Below, piece by piece: positions 30,701 to 64,000 of a stretch of 64,000 bases of DNA; within the stretch, counting starts at the first letter, position 1, and the number at the start of each line of letters is the position of its first letter. Below the pieces are notes generated by a model that saw only the letters and a list, made by a program, of their open reading frames with translations, made no database searches and was not told the DNA's origin. Source of the stretch: Pyxicephalus adspersus (lineage: Eukaryota > Chordata > Amphibia > Anura > Pyxicephalidae); NCBI RefSeq assembly GCF_032062135.1, contig NC_092869.1, forward strand, positions 49,291,943 to 49,355,942, in the 5' to 3' direction. Position numbers and translations under genes: made by a program.

Positions 30701-32603
30701 ACCTTTTTGTATGTTGTAGATTAAAGAAATTCCAAATTGATTATTATGGTCGAACATAAAAAAGCAACACTTATTGAGTACATTCATTTCAATGCTGTAT
30801 GCTCACCGCGTTTCGTGGCACCCGTCCACTTCTTCAGGAGGAAAACAGAGTCCCATAATCAGTTCTATGAGGTCACAGTCCCCTCACCAAATTGGCCACA
30901 GAGGTCAGCAGAAAGTAGTGAGGCCGATATCTCTCTGATCAGACAAGCCAAGTATTTCCAAAGGTCACCTCACTAAATATACTGCATCTTATAATTAAAT
31001 CAAATCAGCACTTTTATCTAGAAAGATTTAATTACAAGATGCAGCCTCACTACTTTCTGCTGACCTCTGAGGCCAATTTGGTGAGGGGACTGTAACCTCA
31101 TGGAATTGATAGTTTTCCTCCTGAAGAAGTGGACGGTTTCCACGAAACACAGTGAGCATACAGCATTGAAATTAATTTACTTAATGAGTGTTGCAATGTA
31201 TTTTAATGTTTTTAAAATTTTGTACATTTTGAGAAAATTGAAGAATTATGTTTATCGTTATTTAGTGTCAAATTATTTGCCTTTAAAGTCCCAGTACTTT
31301 CTGTAAATCCAAATAAAAAAGTAAATGTTTAAATAGTCTGCTGTGGTGAGCTGCACTCTGACCTTTCATGTTTTAAGGTACTTTTTTGAATGTTAGGGTG
31401 GTTTATGTAGTTATCCTCCCCTCCCCTCCACTTAGTTGACTGTTTGTCAGTCAGTTAAAAAATGAGATTCTTGTGTCCCATAATGATCAAGAAATGTGGA
31501 TTTTTGTATAACCCTTCAAATTCTATAGTTCCCGCCCCTTTGCCCTATAGTTTTTCTTCTGTTTCATATGTAATTGAAGCAACCCATGAGTAGGAGGGGT
31601 AACTATGTTACTATGTATAGTATAGTACAGCGGTCCCCAACCACCGGGCCGCGGCCCACTACCGGTCCGCGGCGGTGTTTTCAGTGGGCCGCGAGTACAT
31701 GATCCATTATTGAAAACGAAGCGGCACCCAACCACCATCCGCGGACCGGAAGTGGTCCGCAGCGGTGTTTGTATGAGATGCCGGTAAATGTACACAGTAG
31801 TCTGTGTACAAGCAATGCGAGCACATGACATGCAGCTCGATTGGCTGTCAGATGTCATGTGATCGCTTTGAAGCAGCAGAGGTGCACAGAGAGAAAAGAG
31901 AAGACGCCAGAGTATGTCTTCTCTTTTCTCTCTGTGCAATATTCCTTATCCGGAGCTTAAACTTCTTTTCCTCCAGACGCAAAGAGCGCCCCCTTGTGCT
32001 TTGTAATGACATTAAAGTGAATTATTGGGAAGAGCGTTCCCCTATATGTACCATTTATATAGGGTGATCATATCCCCCCTTATACGTCTCTTCTCAAGGG
32101 GGAATAGATTCAGTTCAGCTAATCTCTCTTCATAGCGGAGCTCCTCATTCCTTTTATTAGTTTAGTTGCCCTTCTCTGCACTCTCTCCAATTCCACAATG
32201 TCCTTTTTGTGATCTGGTGCCCAAAACTGAACTCCATATTCCAGATGTGGTCTGACCAATGCTTTGTACAGGGGTAGGATAATGTCTCCATCTCTGTGGG
32301 CTGGTCAGAAGCCTTTTATTGTGCAATCTTCCTGGAATTGGTATTCTAACCGCTATCTGATTCCTATGTCCCACAAGGAATTAATTTTACTTTGGTATAA
32401 AAAAAAATCTCTCCCCTTGTTAGGCAAACTGCGTTTGTGAAGGATTAGATAATACGTATGTGACCTATAATGTGGTTGGTAAATGATCTTGGCATACATG
32501 TAGCATGTACATAAGCTATTTTATCTCTCTACAGTTTCATCATCTGGAACTCAGAATTGGTCCTGGTGGACAGTGGGAGCTGCGACGCCTAAAGAAATCA
32601 TGA
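13529..32603 (+). CDS. ABCD4: ABCD4, lysosomal cobalamin ABC half-transporter (19 exons)
   Basis: Coding exons: 13529-13638, 14228-14346, 14912-15039, 15302-15441, 15795-15911, 17953-18078, 18961-19011, 19837-19931, 20027-20148, 20597-20688, 23088-23171, 24310-24515, 24876-24967, 25148-25184, 25727-25776, 26012-26064, 26146-26222, 28565-28680, 32535-32603. All join in frame at GT-AG sites to 1,884 nt (627 residues; human ABCD4 is about 606, also 19 exons). The N-terminal half is the ABC-D membrane domain (about residues 38-370). The nucleotide-binding domain has Walker A GETGSGKS (442-449), Q-loop Q482, signature LSPGE (545-549), Walker B ending VLDE (567-570) and H-loop H599. From family knowledge, ABCD4 acts with LMBRD1 to move vitamin B12 out of lysosomes; loss causes cblJ disease. 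The start is uncertain: ATGs at 13,601 and 13,607 are in frame and would give a leader closer to the human length. All catalytic motifs are intact. Confidence 0.93.
13690..14110. repeat. G-rich minisatellite in ABCD4 intron 1
   Basis: Irregular repeats of a GTGCCGTATTAGGGGCG-type unit with long G-runs, decaying to the right into GGGGATAAAG-type units. Confidence 0.75.
14228..14346 (+). CDS. ABCD4: ABCD4 exon 2 (first membrane helix)
   Basis: Starts [12 protein letters not shown] and reaches the hydrophobic run [14 protein letters not shown]. Poly-T acceptor ending TAG, donor GTGAGTG. Confidence 0.9.
14912..15039 (+). CDS. ABCD4: ABCD4 exon 3
   Basis: Encodes [20 protein letters not shown] and a second hydrophobic run, matching the human VGLIPSQYYGVL region. 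Confidence 0.93.
15302..15441 (+). CDS. ABCD4: ABCD4 exon 4
   Basis: Encodes [19 protein letters not shown] and ends VDNP. The donor GTATGTG is itself the start of a GT microsatellite. Confidence 0.93.
15443..15752. repeat. GT microsatellite and about 70-bp tandem repeats at ABCD4 exon 4 donor
   Basis: Starts at the donor itself. (GT)n alternates with copies of a unit containing TAATATTCCATCTGTGGGGA, and a last (TG)n run lies at 15,723-15,750. Confidence 0.9.
15795..15911 (+). CDS. ABCD4: ABCD4 exon 5
   Basis: Encodes [20 protein letters not shown] and [11 protein letters not shown], matching the conserved intracellular-loop region. Donor GTTAGTG; a hAT element begins 20 nt later. Confidence 0.93.
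15932..17043. mobile_element. hAT non-autonomous element with 8-bp target duplication
   Basis: Ends are CAGGGGTCGGC and GCCGACCCCTG (inverted). Flanks CTCCAACG and CTCCAACC form an 8-bp duplication with one mismatch. No transposase was recognised inside. It begins 20 nt after the ABCD4 exon 5 donor. Confidence 0.85.
17205..17880 (+). mobile_element. L2-type LINE 3' end
   Basis: Encodes the RT C-terminal signature [24 protein letters not shown] and [20 protein letters not shown]. It then has the GATTGTAAGCTC...TACAGCGCTGCG tail and a TAA-type end. It is 5'-truncated and frame-broken. Confidence 0.85.
17953..18078 (+). CDS. ABCD4: ABCD4 exon 6
   Basis: Encodes [20 protein letters not shown] and the following [19 protein letters not shown]. 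Poly-T acceptor, donor GTGAGTG. Confidence 0.93.
18079..18790. repeat. Degenerate minisatellite derived from exon 6 donor
   Basis: Starting at the donor, AG|GTGAGTGTGGA followed by a GGCATTCCTGCCTGT-type segment recurs with unit lengths of roughly 55-65 bp and much drift. Confidence 0.7.
18961..19011 (+). CDS. ABCD4: ABCD4 exon 7
   Basis: A 51-nt exon encoding [17 protein letters not shown], after a pyrimidine-rich acceptor. Confidence 0.92.
19159..19555. mobile_element. hAT MITE with perfect 8-bp target duplication
   Basis: Ends CAGGGGTCGGCAAA and TTTGCCGACCCCTG. Identical flanks CTTTAGGC at 19,151-19,158 and 19,556-19,563. 397 bp, no coding capacity. It shares its terminal repeats with the hAT element at 15,932. 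Confidence 0.92.
19837..19931 (+). CDS. ABCD4: ABCD4 exon 8
   Basis: Encodes [19 protein letters not shown] and ends LWLS; TERRL matches human TDRRL. Confidence 0.92.
20027..20148 (+). CDS. ABCD4: ABCD4 exon 9
   Basis: Encodes [20 protein letters not shown] and [18 protein letters not shown], a membrane helix and loop matching human closely. Confidence 0.93.
20597..20688 (+). CDS. ABCD4: ABCD4 exon 10
   Basis: Encodes [20 protein letters not shown] and ends DVAGYTHR. Donor GTGAGTGTG, which is repeated downstream as a minisatellite. Confidence 0.93.
20689..21090. repeat. About 45-bp minisatellite in ABCD4 intron 10, left part
   Basis: Units of the form GTGGGTGAGTGTGATATGTG plus GGAGGGACTCTGGCTGATAA follow directly after the exon 10 donor. 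Confidence 0.85.
21100..22525 (+). mobile_element. L1-type LINE 3' fragment splitting the minisatellite
   Basis: Frames read [26 protein letters not shown] and [15 protein letters not shown], typical of the L1/Tx1 ORF2 C-terminal region, followed by a poly-A end. The flanks repeat AAAAAAAGTGGTG, a likely target-site duplication. Confidence 0.7.
22530..23055. repeat. About 45-bp minisatellite in ABCD4 intron 10, right part
   Basis: Same unit as at 20,689-21,090, continuing after the L1-type insertion to just before exon 11. Confidence 0.85.
23088..23171 (+). CDS. ABCD4: ABCD4 exon 11
   Basis: Encodes [17 protein letters not shown] and a GAA run (five Glu). It is the variable linker before the nucleotide-binding domain. 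Confidence 0.85.
23395..24200 (-). mobile_element. Tc1/mariner-like transposon fossil
   Basis: The minus strand reads [35 protein letters not shown] and MLWKNIKQ, all in the order of a Tc1 transposase C-terminal half, with stops. The left end resembles a terminal repeat (GTGCTTGAAAGTTTGTGAAC). The right end was not found. Confidence 0.65.
24310..24515 (+). CDS. ABCD4: ABCD4 exon 12 (Walker A)
   Basis: Encodes GETGSGKSS preceded by [14 protein letters not shown]. An alternative acceptor upstream, at about 24,259, keeps the same frame and would add residues. The chosen acceptor (CATTACCAG) fits the human length. Confidence 0.88.
24876..24967 (+). CDS. ABCD4: ABCD4 exon 13 (Q-loop)
   Basis: Encodes [20 protein letters not shown], with the Q-loop glutamine. 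Confidence 0.93.
25148..25184 (+). CDS. ABCD4: ABCD4 exon 14 (micro-exon, 37 nt)
   Basis: Encodes [12 protein letters not shown] between a TTTTTAG acceptor and a GTGAGTT donor. Confidence 0.9.
25727..25776 (+). CDS. ABCD4: ABCD4 exon 15
   Basis: Encodes [16 protein letters not shown]; matches human DDERILRFLELAGL. Confidence 0.9.
26012..26064 (+). CDS. ABCD4: ABCD4 exon 16
   Basis: Encodes [18 protein letters not shown]; donor GTAAGCC. Confidence 0.9.
26146..26222 (+). CDS. ABCD4: ABCD4 exon 17 (ABC signature)
   Basis: Encodes [20 protein letters not shown] and the start of Walker B. LSPGE is the usual ABCD4 form of LSGGQ. Confidence 0.93.
27337..27364 (+). ncRNA. Hammerhead-like core, degenerate
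   Basis: CTAAAGA (G5 changed to A), then stem II GCC/GGC at 27,345-27,347 and 27,352-27,354, then GAAAC (27,355). The conserved G mutation should abolish cleavage. One inverted arm of the repeat begins 1-2 nt after the predicted cleavage position. Confidence 0.4.
28054..28089 (+). ncRNA. Hammerhead-like ribozyme core (Penelope type)
   Basis: CTGAGGA at 28,054-28,060 and GAAA at 28,080-28,083 are followed by ACGCGT (28,083-28,088) and A. The ACGCGT palindrome could form an intermolecular stem III, as reported for small dimeric hammerheads of Penelope elements. Stem II is weak in this copy, so activity is doubtful. Confidence 0.45.
28565..28680 (+). CDS. ABCD4: ABCD4 exon 18 (Walker B, H-loop)
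   Basis: Encodes [17 protein letters not shown] and [13 protein letters not shown], with the catalytic Glu and the switch His. Confidence 0.93.
29940..30300 (+). other. LINE-like 3' end, family unknown
   Basis: A T/G-rich stretch ending in TTAATAAACATTTGC and eight A, resembling a retroposed 3' end. No protein was recognised. The rest of ABCD4 intron 18 from 28,681 to here shows nothing recognisable. Confidence 0.3.
30805..30837 (-). ncRNA. Hammerhead-like core, left arm
   Basis: Minus strand: CUGAAGA (30,837-30,831), A, stem II GUGG/CCAC with a 7-nt loop, GAAA (30,814-30,811), then CGCGGUG. The stem III palindrome is damaged (ACGCGG). Confidence 0.4.
31121..31153 (+). ncRNA. Hammerhead-like core, right arm
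   Basis: CTGAAGA (31,121-31,127), stem II GTGG (31,129-31,132)/CCAC (31,140-31,143), GAAA (31,144-31,147), then CACAGTG. Stem II is intact and stem III decayed. Confidence 0.4.
31631..31942. mobile_element. hAT fragment with internal hairpin
   Basis: Begins CAGCGGTCCCCAACC followed by repeated CCGCGG-rich segments, typical of hAT non-autonomous ends. It contains a 22-bp perfect inverted repeat at about 31,884-31,938. The opposite terminus and target duplication were not found. Confidence 0.5.
31943..32395 (-). mobile_element. CR1 LINE 3' fragment
   Basis: The reverse complement matches 44,007-44,420, including the coding stretch for [12 protein letters not shown] and [11 protein letters not shown]. 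Confidence 0.8.
32535..32603 (+). CDS. ABCD4: ABCD4 exon 19 (C-terminus)
   Basis: Encodes [20 protein letters not shown] and KS, then TGA at 32,601. Acceptor TCTCTACAG. Confidence 0.9.
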   Translation, partial: FHHLELRIGPGGQWELRRLKKS

Positions 32604-32691
32604 CTGGTTGCTTCTGCCAAATCAGTGTGACTTGCCTTACCCGGTAATAATGAATAACATCCAACAAAACAGAAAGTGATGGATAATGTAC

Positions 32692-32697
32692 AATAAA
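32692..32697 (+). terminator. ABCD4: ABCD4 polyadenylation signal
   Basis: An AATAAA lies 89 nt after the stop codon, with a T-rich stretch after it. Confidence 0.7.
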
Positions 32698-33913
32698 TTT
32701 TCCAATTTTTTATTAATTGCTGCAGCTATTTTTTTTTCTCTAGTTGTAGAAAAGTTGCTGTTGATCAGGTTGTGGTTGTGTGCTCAGTAGACCATGAACA
32801 GAAGGGTTCAGATGGACATTTAGTGCCTACAGGATAGGAATAGAGTTAGGATTTGGGGAATATTTTGACAGGCTGCTCTTTAAATCGATCTCCCACAGTC
32901 CATACTGAAAAAATCCCATGCTGACAAAGATCTGTTTTCTTTGCAGTCCATTTAACTGTGATCTCCCATGATGAAGTATACCACATATACCAAGCTACAG
33001 TAATCTGACCTCCCTTTAGTCATCCCTGCATATAAGTGACTAATTGCAATGGGGTGTTGTCTTGACGCAGTCAAGCTACTGCAGGAGAGGTGTGGAGTTA
33101 AAGCATAACTGAACTTAATTTAAAAATGTAAAAAATCTCCTCTGTAATAAATCAAAAGTACTTTACTGTTGGCAATCTTTTCAATGGTGTACACCGAGCT
33201 GCGCATGTTCAGCTCCGTGTATGGTCCTGGAATGACTGGGTGCTGGGAATTAATGAACTTTACTATGCATTCAGGGAATGTGTGCGTTATTTCTTGGCAG
33301 CCAGGGAATTTAATGCTGGTGCTCAACTGCCCTAAATTATTTTTTATTGCTTGCTTTCAGATTAGTTGATTGCAGTGGCTGGGTCTGGCACTGTTGGGTC
33401 CATGGCTGTTTCTGCCACTGTTGAGCCACAACAGGGACTATTGAATATACAAATATTGTGTGAAATATGTATTCAAATACTGATGTGGATGCCCAGGAAT
33501 ATGTACACACATTTATTTTACAGAGTTATCACATCAATCACAGCTGACCTAATAAGGTGTTCGGTGTCTGTACATATTTACAGGGCTTACACCCAGCGGA
33601 CTGGAGTTGAACTCTCCATTGTATGTAAATAAATAAATATCGGGAACCCTTTACCTCTTCCTGACTGACAAAGCTAGCAGGTGTCATGTACCTTAAAGAG
33701 GGACACAAAACATTTTCTGCTCACAGATGTCTGTCATAGGTACCCTCTGTGTGCAGAAAATTCCCCAGTGCTCTATTCTGACTACTCTGCTGCTTTTTCT
33801 TGCTGGGTAAAATACAGGTGTGATGGAATTTGTGTATATAAGCATCAGTTACAGGAATTTGTTATAGTAGTATGTAGCATTTCCTGGGAATTTCACCCTC
33901 AACAAAGTTTTTT
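32698..33913. other. Intergenic between convergent ABCD4 and VSX2
   Basis: No gene or recognised repeat. It should hold both 3' UTRs and transcription ends. For VSX2 (minus), TTTATT at 33,512-33,517 and 33,343-33,348 are possible polyadenylation signals about 400 and 570 nt beyond the stop. Confidence 0.5.
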
Positions 33914-59950
<26,037 letters not shown>

Positions 59951-60014
59951 GTTCAGTCTCAAGCCACAACCGACTGGCAATCTTACCCGCAGTTTATGTA
60001 TCACCCCACCGGGT

Positions 60015-60160
60015 GAGTCAGGCCCCGCCCCCCTGCAGGAGGCAACCGGTGGTGGGTGGGGAGGGGACCAACACCTTTCATCATCCCTACTCTTAGGTTT
60101 ATTGTGACTGTGGGGGGGCATTAGAGTGTCAGCTCCTCTGTACAGAGACTGATGGGATTG
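60015..60160 (-). promoter_or_regulatory. VSX2: Putative VSX2 promoter region
   Basis: Upstream of the VSX2 start on the minus strand: a GC box (CCCCGCCCCC at about 60,023-60,032, plus view) and an inverted CCAAT (ATTGG at about 60,156). No TATA box. The start site is not determined. Confidence 0.35.
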
Positions 60161-60439
60161 GCTCAGTGTTCTCTGTACAGCACTATGGTATATGTCAGAT
60201 TTTATCTGGTAGAACTGTGTGCAGACCCTTGAAGCGTTTCTTGTCAGAATTCGCAGTCTTACTAATATCATTTAGGGGAAGTGCTCCTCCTGGTAATCTA
60301 GAAACTGTGCACATTCCTCTACAGAAGGGGTGCTTGGATTGCAATGTTGTCCCAAGGAATCGGGAGAATGGAGGGGAGTACGACTGTGTGGACATTTCGT
60401 CCAGATGGTCCATAGGCTGAAACTTACCTAAGCCAAGCA

Positions 60440-61260
60440 TTGAACAGCTCTCACCATGACTTTACCTGCGTGTCCAACTGGTCCGAGATATTAAGGAAGT
60501 GGGGCCGGGCCCAAATGTTTTACAAGAAAAGTGGAAACTTGAGTATAATTTAGCACTGAATTGTGAATCCAGTGATTGTCGGATTTTAGAAGGAAACCTC
60601 TGCTTCTTGTAACTTGTTCTCTTAATTTACAAATCATTTGGGAATTGGATCCCTTTAGGATGAAATTCCCTGTAGTGGGTATAACTGATATACATTAGGA
60701 AACTGGCTTTCACCAATATCCCCCTTCTAAGGCGGATTTAATGAGGAGATTTGTGTAGACTATGCTTGATAATAGTGCAGATTAGAGGGAACAGCTGGTG
60801 GTGACTGTGGGCCCCTGGCAGCTACGGGGGGCGAAACATCTTCATGTACATCATCATATGTGAGCCGATTAACAGAAGCCACAATTAACAGGGATGGCAT
60901 ACTGCATTGTGGATATCTGCAATCCCCATCCAAATTCAGTAATGCTTTCTATTAGATGATACATTTGCAATGCCCAAACAAGTCAACAGGAAGGCTATTA
61001 GTAATTGGAAGAGTCCACTGTCACCATTGTACCATGTGTATTCTGTTAGCAAAATATACAATCTATACAAATTTTTAGGAATGATACCAAAAACCATATT
61101 TTATATTCACAAGGCTGGGGGGGGAGGGGGGTCTTCTTTTGCCAATACATACTCTATTGGTAATAGGAGAAGTGGTTACGTTTTAATATACAATGTGTAA
61201 ACTATTGCTTTTAAAGTACTTAACAAAATTTGCGCACCATTCAATTCTAATAAATCAATG
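60440..61260. other. Intergenic VSX2-LIN52, nothing recognised
   Basis: No gene or repeat except a G-run near 61,119-61,131. Confidence 0.4.
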
Positions 61261-61263
61261 ACT

Positions 61264-61269
61264 TTTATT
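61264..61269 (-). terminator. LIN52: LIN52 polyadenylation signal
   Basis: AATAAA on the minus strand, about 98 nt after the LIN52 stop codon. Confidence 0.6.
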
Positions 61270-61366
61270 TGCCTAAAATAAGTTTTGCTGCAGAATGACA
61301 GAAGAGTCCTGGCGATCACATACAGGAGCCCAAATCTTCACGGATCACTGCATCTGTCCCACAAAT

Positions 61367-61422
61367 CTATTTCTTGACTTTCTCCAGAATATTCAGGAAC
61401 TTTCCTCGAGTCATTTCGCGGG
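61367..61422 (-). CDS. LIN52: LIN52 last coding exon (partial gene)
   Basis: After an acceptor CTATCTTCCAG, the minus strand encodes (S)REMTRGKFLNILEKVKK and a stop. This is the C-terminus of LIN52 (human REMTRGKFLNILEKPKK). LIN52 is a subunit of the MuvB core of DREAM, which controls cell-cycle genes. The exon begins with the last two bases of a Ser codon. Earlier exons were not found up to 64,000 and should lie beyond the edge. Position next to VSX2, same strand, matches human. Confidence 0.88.
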
Positions 61423-61839
61423 CTGGAAGATAGAGTCAAATGTTAGTTTTGGACTATGTGTTACAGGAGTAACAAGTACAGCTTTAATTCAAAATATACT
61501 GTTATTCACTTGTGTTCACAGCAGGCACGCTGACCCAACACTGACATGGCGAGAATGCATACAGGGTAATCTCTGTAAATACCGCCATTTATTTTACAGC
61601 ATTTTAGGAGTGGCCCATTTACATTACTAGAAATATCAATTGTTGACTTGTTCTCTTTAAAATAGAAATTATCTTTATTGTTGTCTTTACATTGAGAAAA
61701 AAATTACAACTACAGAAATAAACAAAGAATTAGCAAGCTGAAATGCCATTTTCTTCATTTGATTTTCTAAGGTGAAATGAGAACAGAAACTCAACAACAA
61801 GCTAAAGCACCAGTCATGAAGGGATAGGCTCAGGAAGAG

Positions 61840-62010
61840 AAGGCACCGTAGGGGGGGGGGGGGGGGGGACAGGAAGGGATAAAGCACCGTAGGGTGGGGC
61901 ACAGGAAGGGATAAAGCACCGTAGGGTGGGGCACAGGAAGGGATAAAGCACCGTAGGGTGGGGAATAGGAAGGGATAAGGTACAGTAGGGTGGAGGAAAG
62001 GTGACAGAGA
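61840..62010. repeat. 33-bp minisatellite with (G)18
   Basis: About four units of GGAAGGGATAAAGCACCGTA plus GGGTGGGGCACA, after a run of 18 G at 61,851-61,868. Confidence 0.9.
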
Positions 62011-62389
62011 AAAGGCTAGAGTAAAGGAAGAGTAGGGTACAGTAAGAAACCCCTATTGCTGCACCTCCAGTTTGTACTTGTGGTTGGTTTACTCCTCGAT
62101 GTAAACAACAATTGACTTGTGGCACTTCTCTTCCCAGAGATTGTTTAGTAATGCTGAGCGGGCTTTTAATTTGCAAGACGTCAGACACAGCAGTAATTTA
62201 TACCAACATCTGTTCATTTCTGAGTGGTAAAACAAATTCACACATGCTGCTCCCTAAATCCCATCAGACCAGGGAGGAGCACTGTGTATGGCGAGAGATA
62301 AAATATGGCCAGACAACCTACATTCCTACCTGATAACAGGGCCCACATATCAACCACAACCAGTCACCTCTAGATAGCAACAATGACAC

Positions 62390-62740
62390 CACACAGTGCA
62401 TCCAGGACGGTGTAACACACACTATACACAGGGGAGAGTGTCAGACACACATAGAATACACAGGGGAGAGTGTCACACACACACAATACACAGAGGAGAG
62501 TGTCACACAAACACACACAGGGGAGAGTGTCACACACAGTATATACACACACACACACACACACACACAATATACACAGGGGAAAGTGTCATACACACAT
62601 ATAATACACAGAGGAGAGTGTCACACACACACACACACAGTATACACAGGGAAGAGTGTTTCACACACACACAGTATACTTAGTGGAGAGTCACACACAT
62701 AGAATACACAGGGAAGAGTGTAACACACACATTAACTGAT
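62390..62740. repeat. CA-rich minisatellite
   Basis: Units of ACACAGGGGAGAGTGTCACA alternate with (CA)n. Confidence 0.9.
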
Positions 62741-62799
62741 TGCTATAAAAGATGGGCAGATGTGTTTAATGTCATTGTCTTTTTGTGTTGTTACCTCCA

Positions 62800-63600
62800 A
62801 AGAAACAGGTGGAGCCATCATCACTTGCATCAATCTCGCCTCAGGACCAAGGACATTTCTACTAAGAATATTGCACCTGAATCTTACCACATTTACCAAG
62901 TCATCAAGAGCTTGGGAGGTTAAGTGAAAGTTTTAGTTGTGGTGGTACGACAATTGCCAAGACTGTCAGCTACAGAATTATGTTGCCACCAGTGCAGAGC
63001 TCGGCAGCAGGGGGGTGCGAGTGTCTCTGGACACACAGCGGGGCAAAGACTTTTGGACATTGGCCTTGTGAAAAGAAGGGCCGGAAAGAACCAAGAAGAA
63101 ATATCAAGGACAGACTAAAATTCTGCAAGAAGTACAGGAATTGGATAGCAGAAGACTGGTACAAAGTTATTTTCTCAGTTGAATGCTCATTTCCGACTAT
63201 ATGAGGTATCTTTAAAAATGATTGTCTAGAGAAAAAAAGATGGACGCTGCCAAAAGTTCTGGCTTGCCAACAGTGAAACATCCTGAGACAATCCATTTGT
63301 GGGGTTTCTTCATATCCAAAGGAGTGAGTTTACCTAATTTTGTCCATGAATAAAGAATGGTATCAAAACTTCCTCTAAGAGCAACTTCTCCCAACAATCC
63401 AGGTACAATTTGGTGATAAGATGCATTTTCCAGTATGATGAAGCACAAAAGGGGAAAAGTGATAGAGAGGTGTCCCAGGGATCACAACAATAAAATTATG
63501 GACTCATGGCCAGGAAACGTCCCACATCTTAATCCCACAGAGAACCTGTATTCCAATTCTCTAAAATTGGGTGGACAAGTAGAAGCCTAGCAAATGTGAT
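62800..63600 (+). mobile_element. Tc1/mariner-like transposon fossil
   Basis: The plus strand reads RLKFCKKYRNWIAEDWYKVI then FSVECSF (the DE part of the DDE core, with Asp changed), and near 63,480-63,560 GITTIKLWT and a HLNPTENL-like block. Stops and frameshifts; ends not located. Confidence 0.7.
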
Positions 63601-63739
63601 CAATTCCAAGCACTCACAGGGCAAAAATGGATCACGGTCATGCTAAAAATAATGTAAATTGAACGTATTTGCCAAAAAATATATATCATAATTATATTAT
63701 AATTGTTGCACTCGGGACGGTGTCAGGCGCACACAGCAC

Positions 63740-64000
63740 AACTGGAATAAGCTGAACATAGATGTGCACTCCAGCAGCATGACAGATTAAAAGAAGCCGC
63801 TTTAAATGTAATTTAGGATGAGGAAAGTGATGTGAATGCTAATAGGATAAAGGCGCTGGTGGCCTCACCTTGAGATGTCCATCACTGGGTTAAACATGAT
63901 GCTAATTGCATTTAGATTGATTAATTTCACTCAGTCCAGTCTCTTTCAATAATAAAATAATCAGAGCAGCCAGCATGCTGGAGGATAATTACTGCACTAA
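63740..64000. promoter_or_regulatory. Candidate conserved noncoding element upstream of VSX2
   Basis: Dense homeodomain/POU-type sites: ATGCTAATTGCATTTAGAT and TTGATTAATTTC, plus GATAATTACTGC near the edge. The style is that of deeply conserved developmental enhancers. This is inference only; it runs to the window edge. Confidence 0.35.

Larger units (their letters stand above)
30737..31200. mobile_element. Inverted Penelope-type repeat pair in ABCD4 intron 18
   Basis: Arms of about 200 bp (about 30,760-30,990 and 31,000-31,195) are mutually inverted around an AT-rich centre. Each contains a CTGAAGA / GTGG...CCAC / GAAAC core. Confidence 0.65.

Noticed and set aside
59951..60271. N-terminal extension of VSX2 exon 1
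   Set aside because: The open frame continues upstream, but the homologous start is the MTG methionine and the extension crosses the promoter region.
63840..63960. Possible minus-strand exon ending AAG|GTGAGG
   Set aside because: A donor-like site follows an open stretch (SIMFNPVMDISR), but it does not match LIN52 or any protein I recognise; a noncoding conserved element is more likely.

Overview
The window is vertebrate nuclear DNA, most likely from a frog. It has large spliced genes with GT-AG introns, very dense transposable elements (Ngaro and DIRS1-type tyrosine-recombinase elements, a Ty3/gypsy chromovirus, Penelope, CR1, L2, L1-type, hAT, piggyBac and Tc1/mariner) and long simple repeats. 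The species cannot be named from the sequence. One assembly gap of N lies at 49,214-50,010.

Three conserved genes are recognisable. ABCD4, a lysosomal ABC half-transporter for cobalamin, is on the + strand in 19 exons (13,529-32,603). They join without a frame break into 627 codons. VSX2 (CHX10), a paired-like homeobox gene of retina and spinal cord, is on the - strand in 5 exons (59,950 down to 33,914) and joins into 318 codons. The last coding exon of LIN52 (DREAM/MuvB subunit) is on the - strand at 61,367-61,422, with the rest of the gene beyond the right edge. ABCD4 and VSX2 converge tail to tail, with about 1.3 kb between their stop codons. The order ABCD4-VSX2-LIN52 matches human 14q24.3.

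Layout: 1-3,544 is a decayed Ngaro-like element (RT, RNase H, tyrosine recombinase, SGNH hydrolase). 3,545-3,593 is a 49-bp poly-C tract. 3,594-11,271 is a tandem Ty3/gypsy arrangement (LTR, gag-pol, LTR, partial gag) split by a 1.3-kb insertion. 11,272-13,470 shows no recognisable gene. From 13,478 the ABCD4 promoter and gene follow; its introns hold hAT, L2, L1-type, Tc1 and Penelope-like insertions and several tandem repeats that begin at splice donors. VSX2 introns hold a DIRS1-like element, a CR1 copy with a nested piggyBac MITE, a 56-bp minisatellite containing the gap, a Penelope element with a GIY-YIG endonuclease, and a GA-rich tract. 60,000-64,000 holds the VSX2 promoter, the LIN52 terminal exon, CA/AG satellites and a Tc1-like fossil.

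The most interesting signals are hammerhead-ribozyme-like cores inside inverted Penelope-type repeats in two ABCD4 introns. At one of them, repeat homology stops within about one nucleotide of the predicted self-cleavage site. Others are a 10-nt match between the gypsy primer site and its own LTR, which fits self-priming, and minisatellites in ABCD4 introns that multiply the splice-donor sequence.
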